Shown here one piece after another: positions 36,766 through 45,510 of a stretch of 64,000 nucleotides of DNA; within the stretch, counting starts at the first letter, position 1, and each line of letters begins with the position of its first letter. The notes beneath the pieces are model-generated. The model made no database searches. It had not been told where the DNA came from and worked only from the letters and a program-made list of their open reading frames with translations. The DNA is from Bacillota bacterium. GTDB lineage: Bacteria > Bacillota > Clostridia > Christensenellales > Borkfalkiaceae. Made by a program: the position numbers and the translations under genes. Location: positions 385,986 through 449,985 of the forward strand of contig JAHZBZ010000001.1 in the NCBI GenBank assembly GCA_019423125.1. Reading direction: 5' to 3'.

Positions 36766-37485
36766 ATGAAAAAGGCTTTTTTGTGTGTGATTTTGGCGTG
36801 TGTGTCTCTGTCGCTTCTTCTTTTCACCGCCTGCGACGGACTTGCGGATGCCGATCATCTGACGCTTCGGGATTTTTACGACTCGCAGTACACCTTTGAA
36901 GTGTCTTTGGATGTGCGCAAGGCGAGCGAGGGCGGGGGAGTGAACTGTCACTTTGAGCTTCCCGACGGAAAGGATGTGTCCGACGTCCGCGATGCGGTTA
37001 TTGCATCCTTGCCCGAAGGCGCGACCTGCGAGACACAGTCGGTCGGGGACATTATGCTGTTTTTTGTCCGTTTCGACGAGGACACGCTGAGCTGTTTCAT
37101 GCTTTGCGAGACGGCGAGGCGGGACGTCGAGGATGCGCCGCCGCGATATTGTTTGAACGACATGACCGCGAATACGTCCTGCGGGGACATCCTGTTTCCC
37201 TATCATCTGTGCCTAGACGAATGGCAGGATTTGGTGGCTGGGCAGGAGTGGGGAAGGTTTTACCGCTTTGCTTTTGGATACGAGGCGGATATTGCGCTCG
37301 ACTATGCGGCGTGCAAGCAGTTTTATGCCTCTCTCGGCAGGGAGTACATCACCTTTGACGACGAGGAGCAATCGGTCACCATGCCCCATATGATCGGGGG
37401 CATATTTGATCGGAGAATAGACGAAGAGTATGCGATAAAGATGACCGTAGGGGAAAAGATCCTGTTTGAAAGCGTGGAACTCTGA
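36766..37485 (+). CDS. Putative lipoprotein, unknown function
   Basis: A 239-residue exported protein. The hydrophobic signal sequence ends in a lipobox, FTAC, with the lipid Cys at about residue 24. The mature part is mixed alpha/beta with several further cysteines and no motif that I recognise. GGGAGGA precedes the ATG. It begins 32 bases after the cysteine peptidase and has a base composition intermediate between that gene and the core genome. A shared transcript is likely, since no terminator is seen between them. A perfect bidirectional hairpin lies 50 bases downstream. Confidence 0.65.
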   Translation: MKKAFLCVILACVSLSLLLFTACDGLADADHLTLRDFYDSQYTFEVSLDVRKASEGGGVNCHFELPDGKDVSDVRDAVIASLPEGATCETQSVGDIMLFFVRFDEDTLSCFMLCETARRDVEDAPPRYCLNDMTANTSCGDILFPYHLCLDEWQDLVAGQEWGRFYRFAFGYEADIALDYAACKQFYASLGREYITFDDEEQSVTMPHMIGGIFDRRIDEEYAIKMTVGEKILFESVEL

Positions 37486-37536
37486 TCCGCGTGTTTCGGC
37501 TTTTTGTTGAAAAGGAAGCGGCAGGAAAAATAAGAA

Positions 37537-37572
37537 AAGGACGCAGACGGCAAAAATGCCGTCTGCGTCCTT
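37537..37572. terminator. Perfect 16-bp bidirectional terminator hairpin
   Basis: AAGGACGCAGACGGCA-aaaa-TGCCGTCTGCGTCCTT between the lipoprotein gene (+) and the tRNA-Ser region (-). Confidence 0.85.
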
Positions 37573-37580
37573 CGCATAAA

Positions 37581-37819
37581 AAGCCCGCCGCCGAAAGCGG
37601 ACGGGGTTTTACAGTGCGCGCTCTCGCCGCGCACGAAAAAAGCCCGTCTGCCATATCCGGCGACGGGCTACGTTTCAGGGGCTCCCGAAAATCGCAGGGC
37701 GAAGCCCGAGATCTTTGGGAAGAGGAGCCGCAGGCGGTAGAGCAAGCGGGTCAGATTTTCACCTGACCCGTTGCTAAATCCGCCTTGCGGCGACGATGTG
37801 GCGCAGAGAGAGGGATTTG
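37581..37819 (-). repeat. Hairpin-rich repeat, copy A (239 bp)
   Basis: Nearly identical to copy B (37913-38148) over its first 145 bases and last 29 bases, but with a different middle. In order on the + strand it contains a CCCGCCGC/GCGGACGGGG stem with T4, GTGCGCG/CGCGCAC, AGCCCGTC/GACGGGCT, and AATCgcaGGGC/GCCCgaGAT. A 63-base nested hairpin follows (37728-37790). It ends in a 29-bp exact copy of the tRNA-Ser 3' end plus trailer (37791-37819). No protein is supported. The remaining 93 bases before copy B hold small palindromes only (for example CAGCGATCGCTG). Confidence 0.85.
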
Positions 37820-37912
37820 TAAGGAGCGGCAGAGCCGCGACGGAACAGCGATCGCTGCGCATTGCGCCGATCGCGTCACGTCATTTCGAAGATCCCGCTC
37901 TCGGAGCAAGAT

Positions 37913-38148
37913 AAGCCCGCCGCCGAAAGCGGACGGGGTTTTACAGTGCGCGCTCTCGCCGCGCACAAAAAAGCCCGTCTGCCATATCTGGCGACGGGCT
38001 ACGTTTCAGGGGCTCCCGAAAATCGCAGGGCGAAGCCCGAGATTTTTGGGAAGAGGAGGCACAGACGTAAAAGCAAAGAAGTCGGAAAAATCCGACTTCT
38101 TGCAAAATTCGTCTTGTGCCGACGATGTGGCGCAGAGAGAGGGATTTG
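37913..38148 (-). repeat. Hairpin-rich repeat, copy B (236 bp)
   Basis: Second copy, 332 bases further on, abutting the intact tRNA-Ser. Its 61-base nested hairpin (38059-38119) has the same architecture as copy A (outer stem with a one-base bulge, AGCAA/TTGC middle stem, apical stem) but different paired bases. The last 21 bases are the real 3' end of tRNA-Ser. Orientation is given relative to the tRNA, whose transcript would run into the element. Confidence 0.85.
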
Positions 38149-38218
38149 AACCCTCGGTACCCTTACGAGGTACACACGATTTCCAATCGTGCGCCTTAGG
38201 CCGCTCAGCCATCTCTGC
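38128..38218 (-). tRNA. tRNA-Ser (anticodon GGA)
   Basis: Read on the minus strand it has acceptor GCAGAGA pairing with TCTCTGC, a D-arm GGCTGAGCGGCC, anticodon stem-loop CACGA-TTGGAAA-TCGTG (anticodon GGA, Ser codons UCC/UCU), a long class II variable arm (TACCTCGTAAGGGTA), T-loop GGTTCAAATCC, discriminator G and an encoded CCA at 38130-38128. Confidence 0.96.
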
Positions 38219-38460
38219 ATAAGCACTTAATTATTTTACATGAAGTCACCCAAAAAAGCAACTGTTTTTGCGCGCATTTCCAAAATTTTTTCACAGTCTC
38301 CGATATTAAAACATGCCGTGCCGCCTTCGCACTGTTCTTCAAGCGATACGCGGTCCGCGCAGACGGTTTTGCGCGGGAGCGCGTTCGGCTTTTATCCAAA
38401 GACAGTCTTTCCCGTGTGCGGGAGAAGAGGGGGAAGCGTTGCAAGAGGAAATTTCCGCCG

Positions 38461-38733
38461 CTCGCAGAAAACACTCGCAGAAAACGCTCGCAAAATACGC
38501 TCGCAGAAAACACTCGCAGAAAACACTCGCAGAAAACGCTCGCAAAATACGCTCGCAAAAAACGCTCGCAAAAAACGCTCGCAAGAAACGCTCGCAAGAA
38601 ACGCTCGCAAAAAACGTTCGTAAGAAACGCTCGCAAAAAACGCTCGCAAAAAACGCTCGCAAAAAACGCTCGCAAGAAACGCTCGCAAGAAACGCTCGCA
38701 AAAAACGTTCGTAAGAAACGCTCGCAAAAAACG
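38461..38733. repeat. 13-bp minisatellite, 21 units
   Basis: Units of CTCGCAAAAAACG and variants (gaaaaca, aatacg, agaaacg, and ttcgta at units 13 and 20), all exactly 13 bp. Units 8-14 and 15-21 are the same seven-unit block, a 91-bp higher-order duplication. It lies between tRNA-Ser and argH (both on the - strand); the rest of 38219-38803 holds no supported gene, only the argH terminator. Because 13 is not a multiple of 3, all frames cycle, giving spurious ORFs. Confidence 0.92.
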
Positions 38734-38757
38734 CTCGCCCAAAAAACGCCGCTTCCC

Positions 38758-38789
38758 AAAAAACCGCGCGCCTTTTTCAAGGCGCGCGG
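38758..38789 (-). terminator. Rho-independent terminator of argH
   Basis: On the minus strand CCGCGCGCC, loop, GGCGCGCGG followed by six T; 15 bases after the argH stop. Confidence 0.88.
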
Positions 38790-38803
38790 CGTGAGGTCTT
38801 TTT

Positions 38804-40186
38804 TTACTCCTTGAACAGACGATTGAGCCTGCGGGTGATAGAGCGAATGTTCTCGCGAACGGCGCTCCTCGCGCTGCCGCCGATAACCTTTCTCGCTTCC
38901 ACCGATTTCCCGACGCGCACGCGCTGGAGGATCTCCTCGTCGAAGAGGGAGGAGAAGCTCTGGTACACGAACAGGTCAAGCGTCTCGAGCTTTTTGTTGT
39001 TTTCGATGCAGTAGCGGACGATCTGTCCCGTGACGGCGTGCGCGTCGCGGAACGCCATTCCTTTCTGTACGAGATAGTCTGCGATGTCCGTCGCGGTGGA
39101 GAAACCGCCCGCGGCGGCGGCGCGCATCTTCTTCGTGTCGAAGGAGAGGTGCTGGAGCATCTCGTTGAAGATGCCCAGGCAATTCGTCACGGTGTCTTCG
39201 GCGTCGAAGAGCGCTTCCTTGTCTTCCTGCAGGTCTTTGTCGTAGGAGAGGGGGATGCCCTTGAGCACGGTCAGAATGGCGGTCAGATCGCCGTACACTC
39301 TGCCCGTCTTTCCGCGGACGAGTTCGGGGATGTCGGGGTTTTTCTTCTGCGGCATGATGGAAGAGCCGGTGGAGTATTCGTCCGCGATCTCAATGAATCC
39401 GAACTCATCGGTAGTGTAGATGATGAGGTCCTCGCACAAGCGGGACAGGTGCGTCATGACCAGCGAAGCGCAGAAGATATATTCTGCTACGAAATCGCGG
39501 TCGGAGACGGCGTCGATGGAGTTCTGCGAGATCTCCGAGAAGGAGAGCAGGCTCGCGGTCATCCTGCGGTCGATGGGGAAATCGGTGCCCGCCATCGCGC
39601 AGCTTCCGAGCGGCATGACGTCGGTGCGCTTGTAGCAGTCGGTGAAGCGCTCGAGGTCGCGCAGGAACATCTCGCTGTATGCGTTGAAATACTGTGCGAC
39701 GGAGATGGGCTGTGCGCGGCGCATGTGTGTATAGCCGGGCATGATGAACTGCACGTTGTTGTTTGCAATGCCGAGCAACGTATTGATGATGTCGCGCAGG
39801 CGGTTGCACACGCTCACGATGCTGTCCTTCGTATAGAGGCGCAGATCGGTCGCGACCTGATCGTTGCGCGAGCGCGCGGTGTGCAGTTTTTTGCCCATCA
39901 CGCCGATGCGTTTGGTCAGCTCGTCCTCGACAAAGGTGTGGATGTCCTCCGCACCTTCGATGGGAAGGTTGCCCTTTTCGATGTCGGCGAGCATGTTGAT
40001 GAGGGTGTCGCCGATCTTTTCCGCATCTTCTTTGGGGATGATCTGCGTTTCGCCCAGCATTTTGACGTGCGCGATGCTTGCGAGGATGTCGTGCCAATAG
40101 AGTTTATAATCGAAAGACAGCGACTGGTTGAAATCGTCTGCGCTCTTCGCGCTCGGCTGTGTAAAACGTCCTTCCCACAATTTCAT
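38804..40186 (-). CDS. argH: Argininosuccinate lyase
   Basis: Last step of arginine synthesis: splits argininosuccinate into arginine and fumarate. The 460-residue fumarase/aspartase-fold protein begins KLWEGRFTQPSAK and has HTARSRNDQVATDLRLY and the superfamily signature GSSIMPQKKNPD, which holds the catalytic Ser in its mobile loop. It ends RRLNRLFKE. CGGAGAA lies six bases before the ATG. argG, its usual partner, is absent from this window. It is divergent from ruvC with a 205-base AT-rich intergenic region. Confidence 0.97.
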   Translation of the reverse strand: MKLWEGRFTQPSAKSADDFNQSLSFDYKLYWHDILASIAHVKMLGETQIIPKEDAEKIGDTLINMLADIEKGNLPIEGAEDIHTFVEDELTKRIGVMGKKLHTARSRNDQVATDLRLYTKDSIVSVCNRLRDIINTLLGIANNNVQFIMPGYTHMRRAQPISVAQYFNAYSEMFLRDLERFTDCYKRTDVMPLGSCAMAGTDFPIDRRMTASLLSFSEISQNSIDAVSDRDFVAEYIFCASLVMTHLSRLCEDLIIYTTDEFGFIEIADEYSTGSSIMPQKKNPDIPELVRGKTGRVYGDLTAILTVLKGIPLSYDKDLQEDKEALFDAEDTVTNCLGIFNEMLQHLSFDTKKMRAAAAGGFSTATDIADYLVQKGMAFRDAHAVTGQIVRYCIENNKKLETLDLFVYQSFSSLFDEEILQRVRVGKSVEARKVIGGSARSAVRENIRSITRRLNRLFKE

Positions 40187-40351
40187 AATTTCATTCTCCG
40201 TAACTGATTTTAACTTGATTTTGTTTGACTTCTTGCCTTGAAAACTTTACAATATTAAAGAATAGGGCGCTTTTGACGGCAGGCGTTGCGGCTTGCGGAA
40301 CGCAGTCCGCGCACATCGGTCTGCCGCCTGTTATTATTCTAATATATTTTG

Positions 40352-40376
40352 CACAAAAATTCAAGTTATTTTTGTG
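40352..40376 (+). promoter_or_regulatory. Inverted repeat upstream of ruvC
   Basis: CACAAAAAT-tcaagtt-ATTTTTGTG, perfect 9-bp arms, ending 15 bases before the ruvC start in the argH-ruvC divergent region. It could be an operator or a leader hairpin; it is not a recognisable LexA box. Confidence 0.4.
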
Positions 40377-40391
40377 AAAAGAGAGATAATT

Positions 40392-40886
40392 TTGATTATT
40401 TTGGGGATCGATCCCGGGCTTGCCACGCTCGGATACGGCGTTTTGCAAAAAGATTCCCGCGGCAACGTGACCGCGGAGGACTACGGCGTCATCGTCACGC
40501 CAAAAGAAGAGGCGCTGCCCACGCGGCTCGCCATTCTCGAAGAGGGAATGAGCCGCCTTCTCGACAAGTGCTCTCCCGACGAGGTCGCGGTCGAGGAGCT
40601 GTTCTTCTCCAAGAACATCACGACGGGCATCCAGGTCGCGCACGCGCGCGGCGTCGCGCTTCTGACCTGCATCAAGCGCTGCGGCAGGCTGTACGAATAC
40701 ACGCCCATGCAGATCAAACAGGCGCTCACGGGCTACGGAAAGGCGGAAAAGCGGCAGATGCAGCTGATGACGGCGCATCTTCTCAAACTCAAGGGCATTC
40801 CCCGCCCGGACGACGCGGCGGACGCACTCGCGGTGGCGCTCTGCCATTCCTTCGCGTCCAGGCTTTCGTCCCTCTATAAAATCTGA
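40392..40886 (+). CDS. ruvC: Holliday junction resolvase RuvC
   Basis: Endonuclease that resolves Holliday junctions made accessible by RuvAB. The 164-residue protein has its four acidic catalytic positions in GIDPG (N-terminus), VEELFF, and PDDAADALAVAL. It appears to start with TTG at 40392, placing the first catalytic Asp near residue 6 as expected; GAGAG lies upstream. The frame is open back to 40293, but that extension has no family homology. First gene of ruvCAB-queA-tgt. Confidence 0.94.
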   Translation: MIILGIDPGLATLGYGVLQKDSRGNVTAEDYGVIVTPKEEALPTRLAILEEGMSRLLDKCSPDEVAVEELFFSKNITTGIQVAHARGVALLTCIKRCGRLYEYTPMQIKQALTGYGKAEKRQMQLMTAHLLKLKGIPRPDDAADALAVALCHSFASRLSSLYKI

Positions 40887-40920
40887 AAAACACAGGCGCG
40901 CAAGGCGCAGGAGAGTAGAT

Positions 40921-41520
40921 ATGATCGGTTACATCAAAGGCAGGGTCCTTCATTCGGATTCGGGCGCCGTATTGCTCGAGGTGAACGGCGTCGGCTACGA
41001 GCTCGTCTGTTCGGGCGCGGCGTTCGCAAAGCTCGTCACGGACGGGCAGGGCGAGGCGTACACCTATCTGCAGGTACGCGAGGACGGGGTCTCTCTGTTC
41101 GGCTTTGTCTCGCCCGAGGAAAAGAACATGTTTTTGAAGCTGATCTCCGTCTCGGGGGTGGGCCCCAAAGTCGGCATCAGCATTCTCTCTTCGATGAACC
41201 TCGGCGAGATCGCGCTCGCGATCGCGACCAGCGACGTCAAGGCGCTGAGCGCGGCAAAGGGCCTGGGCAAAAAGACGGCGGAGCGCATCATTCTCGAGCT
41301 TCGCGAAAAGGTCTCGGCGGCGGAACTCGCTTCGGAGGCGGGCGCAAAGCGCGCCGAGCCGCAGGCGGAAAAGATGTCCGACTTTGAAGAGGATGCCGTC
41401 GTGGGACTGATGTCTCTGGGCTACACGCGCGGCGAGAGCGTGCGCGCGGTGCGCGCGGCGGTGGAGCACGGTGCCTCGACGATGGAGGAGATCATCCTCA
41501 CCGCGCTCAAGGGAATGTAA
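40921..41520 (+). CDS. ruvA: Holliday junction branch migration protein RuvA
   Basis: Tetrameric junction-binding subunit that loads RuvB. The 199-residue protein has the N-terminal OB domain (MIGYIKGRVLHSDSGAVLLEVNGVGYEL), the helix-hairpin-helix pair (SVSGVGPKVGISIL and AAKGLGKKTAERIILELREK), and a C-terminal RuvB-binding three-helix domain separated by a flexible linker. Length is normal. Confidence 0.96.
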   Translation: MIGYIKGRVLHSDSGAVLLEVNGVGYELVCSGAAFAKLVTDGQGEAYTYLQVREDGVSLFGFVSPEEKNMFLKLISVSGVGPKVGISILSSMNLGEIALAIATSDVKALSAAKGLGKKTAERIILELREKVSAAELASEAGAKRAEPQAEKMSDFEEDAVVGLMSLGYTRGESVRAVRAAVEHGASTMEEIILTALKGM

Positions 41521-41532
41521 GGGGGAGACGGG

Positions 41533-42585
<1,053 letters not shown>

Positions 42586-42614
42586 ACGGCGGGCAAGGCA
42601 GGCAGGAGAGGCAA

Positions 42615-43637
42615 ATGTTATTAAAATCCGATTATTACTACGATCTGCCCGAAGAGCTGATCGCGCAGACGCCTGCTCAGCCGCGCGATTCTTCGCGGCT
42701 GCTCGTCTATGACAGGGCGACGGGCGAGACGCAGGACCGCATTTTCCGCGACGTCACGCAGTTTCTGCGCGCGGGCGACGTCCTCGTCGTCAACAACACG
42801 AAAGTGCTCCCCGCGCGCATGTTCGCCTATACCGAAAACGGCGGAAAGGTGGAGGTGCTCCTCTTGCGCCGCCTGGACATCGACCGCTGGGAGGTGCTCG
42901 TAAAGCCGGGTAAAAAGGCGCGCCCCGGCGCCGACCTCGTCGTCTCGGAGGAGCTCTCGCTCACGGTGGAGGACCGCACGCCGACGGGCGAGCGCATCGT
43001 GAAATTCCGCTTCGACGGCGTGTTCGAGGACATCCTCTCGCGCGTCGGCACGATGCCGCTCCCGCCGTACATCCACGAAAAGCTCAAGGACCAGTCGCGC
43101 TACCAGACGGTGTACTGCAAGACGGACGGCTCGGCGGCGGCGCCCACGGCGGGCCTGCACTTCACCGAGGAGCTGATGCGGAAGATCAGGGAAATGGGCG
43201 TCGAAATCGCGGAGGTTTTGCTCCACGTCGGGCTCGGCACCTTCCGTCCCGTCAAGGAAGAAGACCTCACGCATCACGTCATGCACAGCGAATACTATAA
43301 AGTGGACGAGCGTGCGGCACAGATCGTCAACGCCGCAAAGCGGGAGGGGCGCCGCGTCATCGCGGTGGGCACCACCTCCGTGCGCACGCTCGAGACGGTC
43401 GCGGATGAAAAGGGGATGCTCCGTCCCTGCAGCGGCGACACCTCCATCTTCATCTACCCGCCGTACAAGTTCAAGTGCGTGGACGCGCTGATCACCAACT
43501 TCCATCTCCCCGAGAGCACGCTCATCATGCTTGTCTCCGCGCTGATGGGCAGGGAGCAGTGCCTCTCCGTGTACAGGCAGGCGGTGGAGAAGAAGTATCG
43601 CTTTTTCAGCTTCGGCGACGCGATGCTCATCTTATAA
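42615..43637 (+). CDS. queA: S-adenosylmethionine:tRNA ribosyltransferase-isomerase
   Basis: Transfers the ribosyl group of SAM to preQ1 in tRNA to make epoxyqueuosine. The 340-residue protein begins LKSDYYYDLPEELIAQTP and has RDSSRLLVYD, NNTKVLPARM, DGSAAAPTAGLHFTEEL and NFHLPESTLIMLVSAL. The ATG at 42615 has GGAGAG upstream and gives the usual length; an ATG at 42582 would overlap the ruvB stop and add 11 residues. Together with tgt it supplies queuosine modification. Confidence 0.95.
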   Translation: MLLKSDYYYDLPEELIAQTPAQPRDSSRLLVYDRATGETQDRIFRDVTQFLRAGDVLVVNNTKVLPARMFAYTENGGKVEVLLLRRLDIDRWEVLVKPGKKARPGADLVVSEELSLTVEDRTPTGERIVKFRFDGVFEDILSRVGTMPLPPYIHEKLKDQSRYQTVYCKTDGSAAAPTAGLHFTEELMRKIREMGVEIAEVLLHVGLGTFRPVKEEDLTHHVMHSEYYKVDERAAQIVNAAKREGRRVIAVGTTSVRTLETVADEKGMLRPCSGDTSIFIYPPYKFKCVDALITNFHLPESTLIMLVSALMGREQCLSVYRQAVEKKYRFFSFGDAMLIL

Positions 43638-43737
43638 ACAGGGCGCAGGTTTCTATTTCCGCATCTTCGGAAGGCGCGGCAAAAGGGGTGGATGCGTCTG
43701 CGGATTTTTTTGATTTTTTCGGAAGGCAGGAACGACA

Positions 43738-44856
43738 TTGGCAGAAAAATTTTCCTTTGAACTGATAAAAACGGATCCCGAGACGGGGGCGCGTGCGGGC
43801 ATCTTCCACACGCCGCACGGCGACATCGAAACGCCCGTCTATATGTCCGTCGGCACGCAGGCGACGGTGAAGGGGATGCTCCCGCGCGACCTCAAAGCGG
43901 CGGGCTCGCAGATCATCCTCGCGAACACCTATCACCTGTACATGCGCCCCGGGCACGACCTCGTCAGGCGTGCGGGCGGGCTGCACAAATTCATGAACTG
44001 GGACCGCCCCATCCTCACCGACAGCGGCGGCTTTCAGGTCTTTTCGCTCGCCAAGCTCAACGACATCCGCGACGAGGGCGTGTGGTTCAGTTCGCATATC
44101 GACGGGAGCAAGCATTTCTTTACGCCCGAAAAGGTGATGGAGATCGAAAACGCGCTGGGCGCGGACATCATCATGCAGTTCGACGAGTGCAGCGAGTACG
44201 GAGTGGAGAGAAAGTACGCGGAGCGTGCGCTCGACCGCACGGTGCGCTGGCTGGAGCGCTGCGACAAGGCGCACAAAAACGAGGCGCAGGCGCTCTTTCC
44301 CATCGTGCAGGGGAATTTCTTCAAGGATCTCCGCATCGCGAGCGTGGAGGCGGCAAAGCCGTACGCGAAATACGGCATCGGCATCGGCGGGCTCTCCGTC
44401 GGCGAGCCGAAGCCGCTCATGTACGAGATGCTGGACGCCATCCGCCCCGTCCTCCCCGAAAACGTCCCGCGCTACCTGATGGGCGTGGGCAGTCCCGATT
44501 GCCTGATCGAAGGCGTCCTGCGCGGCGTCGACATGTTCGACTGCGTGCTCGCGACGCGCATCGCGCGCAACGGCACCGCGCTCACGAGCAGGGGAAAGGT
44601 CGTCGTGCGCAACGCCGTGTATAAAGAGGACTTTTCGCCGCTGGACGAGGCGTGCGACTGTTATTGCTGCAAAAATTACAGCAAGGCGTACCTTCGCCAT
44701 CTGGTCAACGCGGGGGAGATGCTCTCCTCGATGCTCCTTTCCCTGCACAACATCACCTTCCTCAACCGCCTGATGCGCGGCCTGCGCGCCGCCATCCTCG
44801 AGGGGGGCGTGCGCGACTTCGTGCGCGATTTCTACGCGCGCTACGGGCAGGTCTGA
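43738..44856 (+). CDS. tgt: Queuine tRNA-ribosyltransferase (tRNA-guanine transglycosylase)
   Basis: Exchanges guanine-34 of GUN-anticodon tRNAs for preQ1. The 372-residue TIM-barrel protein has TPVYMSVGTQATVKG, the catalytic Asp motif LTDSGGFQVFSL, the second active-site Asp in QFDECS, RYLMGVGSP, and the zinc site CDCYCCKNYSKAYLRHL. It begins with TTG at 43738; no better start lies nearby. It is the last gene of the ruv-que unit. Confidence 0.95.
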   Translation: MAEKFSFELIKTDPETGARAGIFHTPHGDIETPVYMSVGTQATVKGMLPRDLKAAGSQIILANTYHLYMRPGHDLVRRAGGLHKFMNWDRPILTDSGGFQVFSLAKLNDIRDEGVWFSSHIDGSKHFFTPEKVMEIENALGADIIMQFDECSEYGVERKYAERALDRTVRWLERCDKAHKNEAQALFPIVQGNFFKDLRIASVEAAKPYAKYGIGIGGLSVGEPKPLMYEMLDAIRPVLPENVPRYLMGVGSPDCLIEGVLRGVDMFDCVLATRIARNGTALTSRGKVVVRNAVYKEDFSPLDEACDCYCCKNYSKAYLRHLVNAGEMLSSMLLSLHNITFLNRLMRGLRAAILEGGVRDFVRDFYARYGQV

Positions 44857-44931
44857 TTTTGGCGGATTGTGTCTGTTTTGCGAAATTCGGGCAAATTTAC
44901 ATTTTTTAAACAAATTTGGCGGACAAAACAG

Positions 44932-44960
44932 TTGCAAAAAACGGGCAAACACGCTATTAT
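44932..44960 (+). promoter_or_regulatory. Sigma-A promoter of yajC
   Basis: TTGCAA (44932-44937), 17 bases, TATTAT (44955-44960). Confidence 0.65.
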
Positions 44961-45000
44961 ATTGTCAAAGCAAAAATCGAATCGAAAAGGAGTCTGATCT

Positions 45001-45438
45001 ATGATCTTTAACTTATTGGCGGAAGAAGAGGCGACCACGCCCGGCTTTACGAGCTATATCCCCATCATCATCATCGTCGTCCTGCTCGTCGCTTTCTTTG
45101 TCTGGTCCTTCATTTCCCAGAGAAAGAAGCAGAAGGCATTTGCCGAGACGGTCAACGCCGTGAAACCCGGTTGCAAGGTCAAGACCATCGGCGGCGTCGT
45201 CGGCGAAGTTGTCGAAGTGGACGAAGACAGCTTTGTCCTCAAGACGGGTGTTGAAGGCAATTACAGCTATATGCGCTTTGACAAGCAGGCGATCTACCAG
45301 ACGGACGCGAAGCCCGAACCCGTCGAAGTGTCCGCGCCCGAAGCGACTGCGGATACGGCGGAAGAAGCTCCCGCGGAGCCCTTCGAAGAGCAGAAGGCGG
45401 AAGAGGAGAAGCCCGCTTCCGACAAAGAGGACAAGTAA
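45001..45438 (+). CDS. yajC: Preprotein translocase subunit YajC
   Basis: Single-span inner-membrane accessory protein of the Sec-YajC-SecDF complex. The 145-residue protein has one membrane helix (about residues 18-37, IPIIIIVVLLVAFFVWSFI), then SQRKKQKAFAETVNAVKPGCKVKTIGGVVGEVVEV, the YajC hallmark. An unusually long acidic tail follows (about residues 100-145, rich in Glu, Ala and Pro). The tail is longer than in most family members. secD and secF lie 2.9 kb downstream. Confidence 0.93.
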   Translation: MIFNLLAEEEATTPGFTSYIPIIIIVVLLVAFFVWSFISQRKKQKAFAETVNAVKPGCKVKTIGGVVGEVVEVDEDSFVLKTGVEGNYSYMRFDKQAIYQTDAKPEPVEVSAPEATADTAEEAPAEPFEEQKAEEEKPASDKEDK

Positions 45439-45462
45439 TTTTTTAAAAACCGCATAAGAGAG

Positions 45463-45508
45463 TATGCCTCCGCATAGAGATAAAACAGATCCATGCGGAG
45501 GTATTTTT
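45463..45508 (+). terminator. Terminator-like hairpin that contains the next gene's ribosome-binding site
   Basis: CCTCCGCAT pairs with ATGCGGAGG and is followed by TATTTTTAT. The GCGGAGG of the 3' arm is also the Shine-Dalgarno sequence of the gene starting at 45511, so folding would both favour termination and hide the RBS. Confidence 0.65.
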
Positions 45509-45510
45509 AT

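Noticed and set aside
37581..38148. Integron attC-type cassette sites
   Set aside because: The hairpins lack the GTTRRRY/RYYYAAC core sites, and no integron integrase or cassette ORF is present.
38461..38733. CRISPR array
   Set aside because: Units are contiguous 13-mers without spacers and there are no cas genes.
38205..38780. Minus-strand 191-codon ORF with CERFLRAFFASVF repeats
   Set aside because: Produced by the 13-bp minisatellite, which is open in several frames of both strands; it also overlaps the tRNA-Ser 5' end and has no RBS.
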